In this document: positions 34,942-46,189 of the stretch, one piece after another
Layout: every line of letters starts with the position of its first letter
Position numbering within the stretch: the first letter of the stretch is position 1
Assembly (NCBI RefSeq): GCF_004664715.2
Contig: NC_051075.1
Location: forward strand, 36,371,495 to 36,435,494
Reading direction: 5' to 3'
Source of the DNA: Peromyscus leucopus
Taxonomy: Eukaryota; Chordata; Mammalia; Rodentia; Cricetidae
Length of the DNA: 64,000 nucleotides
Program-made: the position numbers and the translations under genes
Notes under the pieces: model-generated
Database searches by the model: none
The model's input: the letters and a program-made list of their open reading frames with translations, nothing else
What the model was told of the DNA's origin: nothing

Positions 34942-36119
34942 ACATGTATTCATTGTTTTTAAATGGTAAGGAACATGTTGGATAATAGACACAAAATTTC
35001 ATTTAGGTAAGAGAAAACAATTCCAGAGACCACTATACTGTAAAACAACTATATTTAATAATAATAATATATTGAATTGTTGATCATTGCTGAGAGATTT
35101 TTAAATGTTCTCACCAAATACAAATGGCATGGTGTCTGTAATCATTTGCTTGGTTTAATAATTTCACAAAGTACACAAATATCAAAACATCACATTGTAT
35201 GCTACAAATATCATGTCTGTCAGTTATATACTTTAGTAAAACAATGGGAAAAATGAATAAATGAAAAGACAAAATAAGAACAATGGCTCCAAAGTAAAGT
35301 AATAGACTTTCTTCAAACTCACTGAAGTAACCTGGGATATGGCTTCCCGCGATGGGATCCTAAAAGGATTTATTTTTGAATTTTTCTTTGATTTGTGTTT
35401 TTAATCTTAGTAAACACTATGTAGGTAATAAATATGTAAATATCATATATAAATGTTTTGTTGACAGAATAAAATAATTTCAAAACTTTTTTCCAAAACA
35501 CTGATAAATAAAACATAAACATAGGGCAAACAATGCCAATACCCACAGAAGAGATGTGGATAATACTATCCCCTAGTTTTTACCAAATCATATATTTTTA
35601 AATGGTTCAGTGTATTAGTCAGCTACCACAAAGAGCACAAAATCATGATTAAATGAGAGAAGTTGACCTCAGTGGAAAAAACAAATATTTATTAGCTTGA
35701 CACAAATGTGATGCTTTGTGTTTGGTTTTAGCTGCTGTTTTATGAGGCAACTCCTCTGACAGTGGATTCATCCACGTTAGGAATGTGCAGTTTTGCCGCA
35801 GGTCTGTATGCACAAGAAAACAGGGGAGTTCATGCGAGCTCATTGCCATTAGGTAAGTTCAACACAGGAGCCTTAAAGACGGCTTCCAGTCCCAACCAGA
35901 TCCTGTATGACAACGCTTTGAGATTCTTCTAGACAGGTCTGTGCAAACGGTAGAGTCCTATCCAGTCATCTTAACGTAATTGTGAACCAAAAATTCATTT
36001 TAGTGCAGGAGACAGGCAGCACTTCTGTACGCAGTACCCATTCACTAGGGGCTTCTCCAGAGCTTCTGGGCTTTAACCAGTACTGATGTTAATCTAGGGA
36101 TCAGTCAGCTGAACAATGA
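34942..36119. other. No gene or repeat recognised
   Basis: AT-rich unmatched DNA with no long open frame. Confidence 0.4.
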
Positions 36120-36245
36120 AATTAATTTATTCATTATTTATTCAGACAGCTTGGTAAGCACATACCATGCCAGGCATATAAATCTAAGGATAAGCAAGGA
36201 CAAAAAGAGAAGGGAGAAAGTTCCCAACCTACCATGGAGGATGAC
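36120..36245 (-). repeat. MIR-like ancient fragment
   Basis: TTATTCATTATTTATTCAGA, GGTAAGCACATACCATGCCA and GGCATATAAATCTAAGGATA resemble the inverted 3' part of a MIR-type repeat (TTATTGAGCACTTACTATGTGCCAGGC). Weak. Confidence 0.4.
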
Positions 36246-36486
36246 ATAGAGTCTCTGTGGTTTGTAAGCTAAAACCTAATCATACTTAGGGAGATGTGTG
36301 GAGAAAGAAATGAAGAGAAGAACGGAGGGGGAGAAGCAGGACAAAAACATATGATATGGTATTGGGCAAGCCTCTGGACACTGTCCCACTCTCTAGTGAG
36401 AGACAAAAGGTGTAAAATCGGGTGTAAAAAGGGAAGTGAAAAGATTATAAACTTGGAATCAAAATGTTAGCTTTACAAAAGGGAGA

Positions 36487-36899
36487 ACTATTTATTTTAT
36501 TTATTTACTTGTTTATCCTTTGTGTCTTTCACATCATGCCTTCTGATCTCACCCATCTCCCACCCTACCTCAAAATAAAACAAAATAAAAATTAAGAAAA
36601 AAAAAGGGGGAGAAAGAAAAGGGGGGAAAGGAAGAAGGGGAAATCTCATCGTGGAAGCTGCAGTGTGACACAGTGAGTCACACAGTAAACCCCTTTATCC
36701 ATACATTTTTACATGCATGCATTCATAGAAAAGAACCATTGATCTGGTTCAAGGCCCCTGGTCTCTGCTGTGCTATCAATGCTGGACCCTCACTGGGACT
36801 CCTCCTGGACATCCGGTTGCTGTCCTGTGTTGTAAAGATCCTGCAGCCCTGGGTCCACAAGACTAACACACCCCACTCCACCCCACCACCCCCAACACA

Positions 36900-36963
<64 letters not shown>

Positions 36964-37310
36964 CTCCAGCAGATCACAGATGGGGGTGGATGTTGGGGTG
37001 GGCCAACTCTGGTTCTAGGACTGGATAGTTTCAGGGTTGGTCAGCCCACCAGCTTTCCCCTGTCTTTACCACCAGGGAACTCTCCAATATTGGCTAGTTC
37101 ACCCCTTGCAGCCATGAGACCAGTTCTCAGGCTTTCATGATCTCAGGTCGGTCCTTCCACGTCTACACTTTCAGGGCCAGCTCTACTGTGCTGCCCAGAA
37201 GAGATGTGGGGGCCTCTCTCCCGAATGCTGCAGCTGATACAGGGCAGGGACAGCTCTCCTGCTCTTAGGACCTCAGGGCCAGCTCTCCCACCTGCCTCAG
37301 TTACTTGGGG
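36487..37310 (-). mobile_element. Inverted part of an Lx L1 3' UTR
   Basis: Minus-strand Lx 3' UTR: AATCTCATCGTGGAAGCTGC, GTGACACAGTGAGTCACACA, GGTTCAAGGCCCCTGGTCTC, TGCTCCAGCAGATCACAGAT and GATACAGGGCAGGGACAGCT. It includes a (CA)n array at 36894-36960. The 155-codon plus-strand frame at 36673-37140, with its long Thr-His run, is only the shadow of this repeat. Plus-strand L1 tail follows directly, indicating a second 5'-inverted L1. Confidence 0.8.
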
Positions 37311-37329
37311 GGGGGTGATATGTATCCCC

Positions 37330-37510
37330 CACCCATGCCGAAGGAGGACTCTTGGAGAAAAAAAAGGGAGCTAGCAAGAAAGGAGTGTGGGGTAGGGTTG
37401 GGAAAGGAGAAATGTGAATAAGAACAAAGTATAACGGGATGTATTGTGAAGATGCCATGCACCATCACTTTGGATAGTAACTTAAAAATCAATTTTAAAA
37501 TCCATTTATT
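37330..37510 (+). mobile_element. Plus-strand L1 3' tail paired with the inverted part
   Basis: GAGCTAGCAAGAAAGGAGTG, GAAATGTGAATAAGAACAAA and GAAGATGCCATGCACCATCA match my memory of an L1 3' terminus, ending in AT-rich tail near 37500. With 36487-37310 it forms a head-to-head pair. Confidence 0.6.
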
Positions 37511-37542
37511 CAAAAAAATTTTATTTAAAGGATGTCAGTCAG

Positions 37543-37543
37543 A

Positions 37544-37604
<61 letters not shown>
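37543..37604. repeat. (CT)n(CA)n microsatellite
   Basis: About 24 bp of CT dinucleotides followed by about 38 bp of CA dinucleotides, next to the L1 tail ending at 37510. Confidence 0.97.
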
Positions 37605-37605
<1 letters not shown>

Positions 37606-38145
37606 TGTTGAACTTCAGTATCTTCTCAAAAAAAATGCACTGGCAGTTTTTTTCTGTCACTGAAGGAATTGTCTGAAGAAGTCCTCCTAATTAACACATT
37701 ATCCTCTGGAATCTGAGTTGAGAGGCTGGAAGGGCTCTCCATGCTGGCACAAGGCAATCTGTACACATCTGAGAAACAACTCTGGGAGAAAAGCTTCAAG
37801 AATGCCATCACATCCGGAGTGCACCCGCTGGGGAACCAATTGCTGGATGTTATTAGATGATACGTCAGCAGCCAAGGAGATCTGAATGTGTAATTACTTT
37901 ATGTGTCTTCTTACTCTCTGCCAAAGTTCTATGTGAAAAACACTGTTTCCCATATGATTTTTGATCCAAGGTTCATTGGCTTTTTTATGGTCATGACAAC
38001 TTTAAGAAGGTACTTGTGAAGCATAAAGTCAAGATGTCCCCTGGCAGAGAGACAGAAGAGGCACTTGTGTCTTTGTAGAGCTCCCAAAACTGCAAAATCC
38101 AACGAGAGCTGCTGTGAATATGTATCACAAGTGAAGCATGATAGA
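37605..38145. other. No gene or repeat recognised
   Basis: Unmatched DNA; the short minus-strand frame at 37626-37811 has no recognisable domain. Confidence 0.4.
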
Positions 38146-38306
38146 GCTTATCTCATGGAGGGAGCTAACATCATGGAGGGTTTTGCCTCATAGGGGGACT
38201 TCCATCACGGAGGAGCTTATCTACTGGTGATCTCATGGGGGCTTGCCTCATGAAGGGGCTTACCTAGTGGGAGGCTTACATTATGCAAAGGGCTTACCTC
38301 TTGATT
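38146..38306. repeat. Degenerate minisatellite, about 17-bp unit
   Basis: The word GCTTACCTCATGGAGGG recurs with changes at about 38146, 38164, 38183, 38200, 38215, 38241, 38258, 38274 and 38292. Most spacings are 15-19 bp, with one longer gap. It lies 290 bp outside the provirus. Confidence 0.7.
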
Positions 38307-38602
38307 CATCGTTGCACTGAAGCATGAGTTTTGTTTCTTTGTTTTGTGCAGGTGTTTGCTTTCTTAGATGGCTGGTTGGTTGGTAGTTTAGGGTAGTGTT
38401 TTGTTGTTGTTGTTTGCTTGTTGTGGGTTTTTGATATTCAGAATTTCAATTTTTACACCTTATATAAATTAAAATATAAAAGAATGTCAATTCCCTCTTG
38501 TCTTAAAATTAATTTATTTAAACTGGAACCACCTTCTGACCCTGTCAATGGGACAGTCAACCCCATTCATCATTGGTACTTGCCCCATACTCCTATGACA
38601 GG

Positions 38603-38868
38603 TATTACAATCAATCCATGTAAGTCTATTAAATGGATAACAGAATTTATTAAAATATAAATTGAGGAAATACACTCACCATTACAGAAACGGAGTAGAC
38701 AGTTGAAGTTGTCCTCTGATCTGACCGGGAGCAAATCCACTTCACAGGCAGGAAGGAGCATGTGACTCTTCTCCAACTCCTTATCAGAGGTCACCTTCAA
38801 TGACAGGAAGCACCACCTCCTTTGGGTCCATATAGCCCAAGGTCATGGGTGGAACAAATACCACTACA
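38603..38868 (-). repeat. 3' LTR of the provirus
   Basis: 266 bp. On the minus strand it begins TGTAGTGGTATTTG and ends GATTGATTGTAATA, so the usual terminal CA is TA. A polyadenylation signal AATAAA lies on the minus strand at 38646-38651, and a GGTGAGT donor-like word precedes it. It is flanked on the left by GACAGG. It carries two segments absent from the 5' LTR, near 38690-38715 and 38785-38820. Confidence 0.9.
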
Positions 38869-38881
38869 TTTCCCCTTTTGT
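38869..38881 (-). other. Polypurine tract of the provirus
   Basis: The minus strand reads ACAAAAGGGGAAA directly before the LTR start TGTAG. This is the expected second-strand primer site, placed exactly at the LTR boundary. Confidence 0.85.
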
Positions 38882-40300
38882 CTAAATAAGAAGGTTCTCA
38901 TCTTAATGCAAACTATATACAATAAGAATGATTATCAAGTATTGTCCAGGAAAAACAAAGGGTAATAACATAAACAAAAATGGAACTACAACCAACAAGA
39001 ATAACATCAAACAAGAAAGACATGCTAACTGTCCAGAAATGTCCAGAACATAGGTAAGTGACAAATTACAGGGATTACTCCAATTGCTGTCCAATCTTGA
39101 AGATTCTGACTCTAGAACTAATATGCTCTAGCTAAGATATGAAAAGATTGTAACTATAACTATCTAATCTTCAACTCCATCAAATACCTGAGAAGGAACA
39201 TAATAATACCTGAGAAAACAGGAGATGGATGCAAGCAACTTTCGGGAATCTTGTGAGAGTAGACAGAGACATCTGGCAGCCTGGACAGTCACCTAATGTT
39301 TCTCAGCATCATTAGTGCATTCAAATTGGCTACAGGCCTAGAGTATCTGACAGGCCATTTTCAGAAGCAGGAATTTTGAAAGACTTACCCTGTCTTGGCA
39401 GAGTTCAGTAGTCGCTTTTCCTTGTGTCCTGCTCATTCAGAAGGGACAGTATATGTACTGTCAGCAGTTGAGGCAAGGGCAGTTTTTGCCCAGTAGGCCA
39501 TTTTGTGCCAAGAAGACGACAAACTTAGAAAGAGAAATGTCTCAGAAGCCCAACATTCTCTCGGGATCAGATTGGTGCTGCCAGGAGAAATCGTGTCTCA
39601 CATCAACAGAATTCCAAGTTATCAAAACATTTAAATGCCACATTCTCTAGGTCTATGAAGTGTTTGAAGATTACCAATACATCAGACATGTGATCCTGTA
39701 AGTCTGGAGAATCTAACCAACATAACTATAGAAATGACAAGCATGAGTGACTATAGCTCAGTAAGTCTTCTCTACTAAAATAATTTAGGGACTAAAGCTT
39801 CCCATTCACAAGATGAACAGTCTGTAAGCAGATGTACTGTATAAGGACAATGACCTCAAAATTGTGACAATATACAAAATAGCTTAAACAGAGGTAGAAA
39901 TGTATAGAGCAATATGAAATATGACAATAATCCTAAATATGAATCAATATACAAGATATCTTAAGCAGAGGTAGAACATACATACAATATGACAAATATA
40001 ATTTTACATTTGTATCAATGTACAAAATATTTCAAACAGGAGTAGGAATATGTGTACCATACAACAAATATAGTTTTGTATTTGTATCAATATACAAATT
40101 ATCTTAAATAGGAATATAAGGATAGTTTATATTTGTATCAATATACAAGAATCCATATCATATAAATTATCTAAGGCTAACATTCTACTGAATTAATTAA
40201 GTTGAGTTCTATCTAAATCTAATTAGGAAACTGAAACACATATTTATAGGATAATTCCTGGCTTCCTGGAGTCTGACTCTGGGTACTCAGTACTCAGGTA
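38882..40300 (-). other. 3' non-coding zone of the provirus
   Basis: AT-rich sequence upstream of the 3' LTR with no env-like open frame. The longest minus-strand frame (38903-39094) is a hydrophobic 63 codons without a retroviral domain. It resembles, from memory, cricetid mys-type internal 3' sequence. A degenerate tandem array occupies 39865-40160. Confidence 0.5.
39865..40160. repeat. Degenerate tandem array, about 70-80-bp unit
   Basis: The word ATCAATATACAAAATATCTTA recurs in changed form near 39869, 39948, 40015, 40087 and 40139. Each copy is followed by an AGGTAGAA-like and an ATATAGTTT-like segment. Spacings shorten from about 79 to 52 bp. Confidence 0.7.
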
Positions 40301-40921
40301 CCCATATAAATCTAAAACAAAAGGCCGACCAGGCTTCTGCTGCTGCAGTGAGAAGTGAGCGAGCTTGCAGTCCTCGCTTCTGTCACTTTCCTTCCAGATG
40401 AAGGTAGCACAGTAGGGGTTGGGTTAATGTGAGAGACGGGGCTTGGGAAATGTGTGGGTGGCATGGGGCTGTAGGAGAGGATAGAACATTAGATCCTGGG
40501 ATGTCAGCTGATACAAAGACTCAAGGTAACCCTCTCCCTGTCACCACAGAACCCCATGTCCAACATGATGTTGTAACGTCTGTATGTGTGTCTTCTTAGG
40601 AGAAGGGAGACATAGGCGTGGAGACAAGAGTGTTGAAATACAATACAAACACAGGAAAGCTGTTTCACTGCATGAACATTACAATAGGAGTATCTAACCC
40701 AGCCAGTCTTCCATTAAATAGTTACATTTATAATCTGTAATTGAAAATAAAGTTACACCGTTTGCACTGTCCTTCTTGCTCTAATTGTTACCATTTTTCT
40801 TCTCTCTCCCTCTCAGAATGATGATGGCATGTTTTCATTATTGGCAGATTTTACAGAAAAATGCTTAAATTTAAACCTGTCATAGACGGTGCCTGTTCAG
40901 TGATGCTTGCATGTGTGTTTA

Positions 40922-41165
40922 CAGGTCTGAATACTAGGTACTGAATAACCAGGTAGGGGATTCATCTCCCGGGACAACTAATCCTCCCTCTATCAGCAAT
41001 GCTTAGTTCCCCATAGCTCCTCGTCTCGGGACCAGTCCCCATGAGTTTCCCCCAACCCATAACAGCATGTCCAGTGGTATTCCCCTTGTTTCTGTCTCGT
41101 TTTGGCTCCCGTATTTTGTGTTTTCATGGGTGCAGTTTCCATGTCATTTCTACAAGACACCGTCC
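40922..41165 (-). mobile_element. Possible Lx L1 3' UTR fragment
   Basis: GGGATTCATCTCCCGGGACA, ACTAATCCTCCCTCTATCAG, GCATGTCCAGTGGTATTCCC and TTTCATGGGTGCAGTTTCCA resemble inverted Lx 3' UTR blocks. It is diverged, and the boundaries are unclear. Confidence 0.45.
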
Positions 41166-42099
41166 CTGTGTCTGTGAGTATCAACATGGAACACACCAAC
41201 AAACCTGCCACCTGTCCCTCCCAGGATCAACAGGAGCAAGTCCAGAGCTGCAACCCGCCAGCCTCTAGTTCTCTGAGTGAAGGAGCACAGCACATTTTAC
41301 TGTTCCTTGGACATGAATCTGTCCGTGTCTGTGCAGAGAATGTCAGTGGAGAGCCATTCACCTTCCTGTGGAGTCTCACTGGAAGACAGTGTCCAATGCC
41401 TGGTGTCCTGTGATCCACACTGAGCCTTCTCTTACTCCTCTGCCCCCCCAGACCTTCATCAGCACCTCTCTAACAATGGGTGCTAATCTGATTTCCTCAC
41501 TGGATGGGGTTGGGAGCTGTCCCTCCAATTTATCCCAGTGATTTTATAACTAGGTGAGGACTCCTACCTATGTGGCGACTTTCACTAGCTTTTTATTTAA
41601 TTTTTTAAGAGACTCCCACAAATGACAAAGATACAAACCATGGACAGAGGTGTACTGATATTCAGGGTGAGGTCTGAGCATACAGATATGTGCTGTATAC
41701 ACGGAACTACCTATACTTCCTGTTTGTAAATAACCATCACATCCTGTTCTTAAGTAGTTCAATGTTAGAAATATAGGGGAAGGGCCAAAATAAACATTCC
41801 AGGATAAACCATGTAGTAGATAACCTTATATTTATTGAAAACTATATACACAATATTAAGGCAAGACATGTACAATAAGACTGATTACTGCAAAGCTTTA
41901 GATCTGTATCATAAGAGATATATAGAAATCAGGTTATAATTCTGGCTTCTTGCAGGTAGGCTCTGGTGAGCGTTTAAGGAAGTCTAGTAATGTATGTCTA
42001 ATCTTTGAACATGCCAACAAACATGTCTCCAGAGGAGGAAGTTCTGGTTTTCCATTATACATTGTTATTAAAGTTGTGTCTGTGCTCCTGGTTCATGAC

Positions 42100-44640
42100 A
42101 TTGTAATCCAATGGGTTACTTGATGCTTCTAATCAGGTCAAGTTGAGGGCCAAAGTCAACAGTGAGAGGCAGAGAATCTTGAGATGTCAGGACATGGAGG
42201 GTTTGGACTGCAGTCTGGACATTTATGAGGGTGATGTCACATACCAGACTACCAACTCTAGTCATTATGGTGGTTCCAGCTTCCTCAGAGGCTGTGGTGT
42301 TGGCCAACCCACACAAGATCATTTCTCCTAGATCTCTTGAAGACAGCTGGGCACATAATGGCTCCTGGGTGCGGCCCACACACCCATCATGCCAAATCTG
42401 CCCATATTATTTCTCTGGTGTGTCTCATTTAATGAAGGCTAGGTTTTATGGTCCCAGGTCCTTTAAGTTGAACATATCTTCTGTGTTTGATGAAGAGAGG
42501 ATGTAGCCCACAACCCTCGAATTTAGATGTGACCCAGGCTTCTTGATGGTATGTGAGCCCCCAGCTTACACTGCTATCAATTTGGAATCAGTCATCAGCT
42601 TAGAAAGCATTCCTCATGCATTCGAAATTTTTGGTGAACAGAGTCAAGCCTGGGATAAAAATCAGGTGAAGTCACTAGAGGGTCTTGTGCCATCTAATCA
42701 TTCTTGAGATTAAGGCATGCACATGTTTTCAGTCATTAAGGAGAGGGGTCCTTCTCCCACTTGAGGCCATGGTGTATGGTCCTTGCTCCCTTATTATGAG
42801 CATAGTGCTAGTTACATTAAAGTTTACATTAAAATTTAATCTAGACCCAGGGTACTGGTAATCAGGGAGCTGGCAGGGCCCCATTGATATCACTTTAAGG
42901 TCTTTGCCCGTATATCCTTCAGACAGCCACCTCCTGGTGTTATAGTGTGTAGAACCTTCCTGAAGTAGTGTATGTCCTAGGTCAGACACAAGGTCCAACT
43001 GCTGTTCTTGATCTGTGGTATTCTAGATTAAGACCTGGACACAGAGGATTTCCTGGGTGCGGCCCACACACCCTTGATCCCAAGCTGTGCCCCTGTCCTT
43101 TAACACTCAGGTGTGGTCCAGATTACTTGAAAGCCATGATGTTGCCTTGACACATCAGATGTGAGAATGTTGCCTGTGTTGGGAGGATCATGGGTACAGC
43201 CCACAAACCAAAGTGGAACCACAAAGATCTTCTAAGTCAACTCCTTATTGATTGGAGTTCATGGGCCTGTGATCTGATGTCACTCATTGGTAAAGATCCC
43301 AATTGTCTTGGTGATCATGACATGGCCTGTGTCACAAATGAGACTATGGTTTGTCCAACAAAATAAATTGACATGAAGATAATGCCTGGCTTCAGACCAG
43401 GTCATGGTTATTGGGGTGTCCATTTCCTTTGATCATTGAGGTGGGGTTTGGTCCCTGTAAGGCCTGGCTCCTTTATGGTGGAATTTTGTCCTGGGTTGGA
43501 TAGAGGGTGTGGCCCACACATCCTTGAAGATGATATGGGCCCATGCTACTTGGGGTTCAAGGAGCTGCCGATTTCCTTTGAGGTCTCATTATGGCTTGCA
43601 CCTGGGTTAATAATCAGGTCATCAACATCTGAATCTGAGAGGATAGAATGTGTCCAGGTGTCAGTTAATCGGAGCGAGAGCAAATTTGGGTTAATCCAAG
43701 ATTCTTGGAGAACAGGCTATGGCCTGAGTTACAGTTGAGAACTGTTTGTTCCTAAAGAAATCACTTTAAGTCAAGATAAGGTCTTGTCTCAGACAGCCTC
43801 AGGGTGCAGTTTGATACCCTTTTTGGTATGGTGTGTCCATACCGATAGGTCATTTCAGTGAGCCCTTGGCACATAATGGTGGTAGTATCATCCTGGCTCA
43901 CATGTGTTGATGATGTGGTCTGCATGGAATGAAGTATGTGTGTGCCATCCACACACTGTAGCTAGAGTTTCCCTGCCTTGCCCACAATCAGGACAAATCT
44001 CTGTCACCCGCCAGTCCCACAGCCGCTCAGACCCAAACAAGTAAACGCAGAGACTTATATTGCTTACAAACTGTATGGCCGTGGCAGGCTTCTTGCTAAC
44101 TGTTTTTATAGCTTAAATTAATCCATTTCCATAAATCTATACCTTGCCACGTGGCTGGTGGCTTACCAGCGTCTTCACATGCTGCTGGTCATGGCGGCGG
44201 CTGGTGGTGTCTCTCTGCCCCAGCCTTCTGCTTTCCTGTTCTTTTATTTCTCCTCTCTGTTAGTCCCGCCTATACATCCTGCCTAGCCACGACCAATCAG
44301 GTTTTATTTATTGACCAATCAGAGCAACTTGACATACAGACCATCCCCCAGCACAGCCAAGTGCAGACCATCTCAGACACCTGCACTCAGGCCCATGGTC
44401 CTAATCATCCTCCATGTGGACCTGCTGGGCAAAGCCACGAGGAACCCAAGAAGGGCTCCCACAGGACATACAGAACATCCCACAGCAACACACCTTCTAT
44501 TCAGATGTCAGCTTACATTAGTGGTCAAATAGGGAGTATTGTACTCGATCGAGTCCAAGATTATGGATGAACAAGCTGGGATGTGTCTGCATGACGTCTT
44601 GGTTGGTTGTAAAAGAACTGATTGGATCCGAGTGCCAGAT
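42100..44640. repeat. Weakly periodic region inside the provirus
   Basis: The phrase GGGTGCGGCCCACACACCC occurs at about 42368 and 43056. Decayed relatives are near 42503 (TGTAGCCCACAACCC), 43193 (GGTACAGCCCACAAACC), 43505 (GGTGTGGCCCACACATCC) and 43940 (TGTGCCATCCACACACTG). Several spacings are close to multiples of 140 bp. Other words, such as GGCACATAATGG, also recur. It may be an old satellite-like array; decay prevents a firm unit. Confidence 0.4.
43957..44353 (-). mobile_element. LTR of a second ERV family inside the provirus
   Basis: About 397 bp from TGTAGCTAGAG to CCCCCAGCA, the same family as 24316-24878. Shared blocks are AGAGACTTATATTGCTTACA, AACTGTATGGCCGTGGCAGG, AGTCCCGCCTATACATCC and GACCAATCAG. 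I find no 6-bp duplication (flanks ACACAC and CAGCCA) and no primer site or polypurine tract beside it. It is either a solo LTR with eroded or rearranged flanks, or one carried in with the insert. Confidence 0.8.
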
Positions 44641-44664
44641 GGTGCACACTCTAACCACAATGTG

Positions 44665-45490
44665 GATTTACTCTACTTTAGGCCCAGGTACTCTTCTGTT
44701 TCGGGTCCTGGGCTCTTTGGGTGAGAGTGAATCTGGGCTAATTGTACAGTAGCCTTTTGAAATGGACTTCCTGAGTATCAGGGTTGGGCCTAGGCACAAT
44801 CTTTTTCCTGGTTTTTCTGGATCTCTTACAGGTCTTACATTGGACTCTGGCATCTTCAGTATTGAGGATAAGCCCAGTCCCATGACTCTATTTGTTCTGG
44901 GACCAAGATAATTGTGGTTCTGATATATCCTGAGCACACTCCTTTGTGTTTGGATTTTCCTGGCCCTCTTTCATTCTGTATTTTACAACATGTCTTCATG
45001 ATTTGGTCCCAGGCTTTTTCAGGGTCAGGGACAGGCCTAGACTCATTTCTCATATTATTTGAGTCTAGAACTTTTCATATTCATAGATAGGCCCATGCCT
45101 ACATCTCTTCTTGCTTTGGGCCCAGGCCTCTTCAAGGTCAGGGATAGGCCCAGGCCCAGATCTATTTTTTAGGCCCAGCCTATTTAAGTTTATGGATATG
45201 TCTAGGCCCACATTTCTTCTTCTTTTGGCCTGGGACTCTTCACGTTTACGGGTAGGCCCAGGACCACATCTCTCCTCATTTTGGTCCTGGGGCCAAATAT
45301 AACAATATTCTTCATTGTTAGGAATCATCTTAGCACCACATTGTTTTTGCATTCTGCTTTGCCTTTCAGGGTCAGGCTCAGGCCCACTCACATTATTTTT
45401 AAGTGCCCAAGACCTCTTTCATTTGAGTCACTGAGACATGCCTACATATTTTATCATTGAGGGTCTGGTCATCCTCAGGGTCAAACATAT
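44665..45490. repeat. Degenerate 56-bp minisatellite
   Basis: Clear units start with TTTGG-type words at about 45002, 45058, 45115, 45168, 45224 and 45280 (spacing 53-57 bp). Each has a GGCCCAGG block, a CTTTTCA-like block and a GGTCAGGGATAGGCCC-like block. Weaker copies extend to both sides. On the minus strand the unit is close to 19 codons, and frames at 45065-45391, 44856-45053 and 44668-44937 repeat a Gly-Pro-x-Pro-Asp-Pro-Glu-like motif. Confidence 0.75.
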
Positions 45491-46189
45491 TAGTTTCTTT
45501 ACAGCTGATGTAGTGGATCATTCTGAGTTCTTGTAGGTCAAAACATACTTTTACATTAGTGTTCATATATGGTCAGCATTTCTGAAAAAAAAAAAAAAAG
45601 AGAAAAACAAAACCATAGACTTGCGGATAATTATAGAGGGTAATATTTGTATTCTTTTATGGCATGTCGTTGACCTGTCCTCAGGGAAACATGCACAGAC
45701 ACAGACATCTATAGCCCACCATCCAGATGATATAAATTTACATTATACAAATAGAAAGATGAAATATATAGGGAACAAAGAGAGTTGAAAAAGCCCTTCT
45801 TGTTGCACAGCTACTGGTCTTGTGGTGGGGAGTGCCCATGAACTCATATGGAATGATTGATGCTTCTAAGTTGAGAGACTCACAAGAGAGTCCCAATATG
45901 ATATCATGCTGCATTTTCTTCCTGTGGTACCCTTCCATGAAGGAATATCACAGGTAGTTACAATAGAGGGTAGCTCTGTGTGTGTCTAGAGGATGCTAAG
46001 GCACTGAAGGCTGTGCAAATATTCACAAGGCCTCTTTCCCTGATTTGGATGTGGTGTCTTGTCCCTGAATGTCATGCATGTCCATGCTCTGTGCCGATCT
46101 CTTTCTGGTCCTTGAATTGCAATTCTTCTGAAGATTGCATCTGTCTCATCCTTCAAAAACCCCTCAGACACTGAATTGTGCCTTCAAAA

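Larger units (their letters stand above)
40301..46189. other. Non-retroviral insert replacing pro-pol-env
   Basis: About 5.9 kb, of which about 400 bp is the later LTR, lies between gag and the 3' zone. On neither strand do I see protease, reverse transcriptase, integrase or envelope-like frames; the longest frames are 139 and 108 codons. Contents in order are a stretch with AATAAA at 40746, a possible inverted L1 3' UTR piece (40922-41165), a weakly periodic region (42100-44640), the LTR, and a 56-bp minisatellite (44665-45490). Its limits are approximate. It may have been captured before integration or built up from later insertions. Confidence 0.5.

Noticed and set aside
36673..37140. 155-codon plus-strand open frame, the longest in the window
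   Set aside because: It is the antisense shadow of an Lx L1 3' UTR and contains a long Thr-His run from a CA microsatellite.
38903..39094. Hydrophobic minus-strand frame as an envelope transmembrane remnant
   Set aside because: Only 63 codons, AT-rich, no fusion-peptide, CX6CC-like or heptad features.
40360..40760. Apparent splice acceptors (CTTCCAG, ACCACAG, TTCTTAG), a donor-like AAGGTAA and an AATAAA suggesting a captured gene 3' end
   Set aside because: The only nearby donor-acceptor pair would define an intron of about 25 bp, and no open frame links the parts. The signals are too short to support exons.
41102..41413. 103-codon plus-strand frame in the provirus insert
   Set aside because: It overlaps a probable L1 3' UTR fragment and an opposing minus-strand frame; no domain is visible.
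44539..45391. Real repetitive host protein encoded by the 56-bp units
   Set aside because: The frames are short, interrupted and in different phases, with no start or splice context. Kept as a repeat and raised only as a question.
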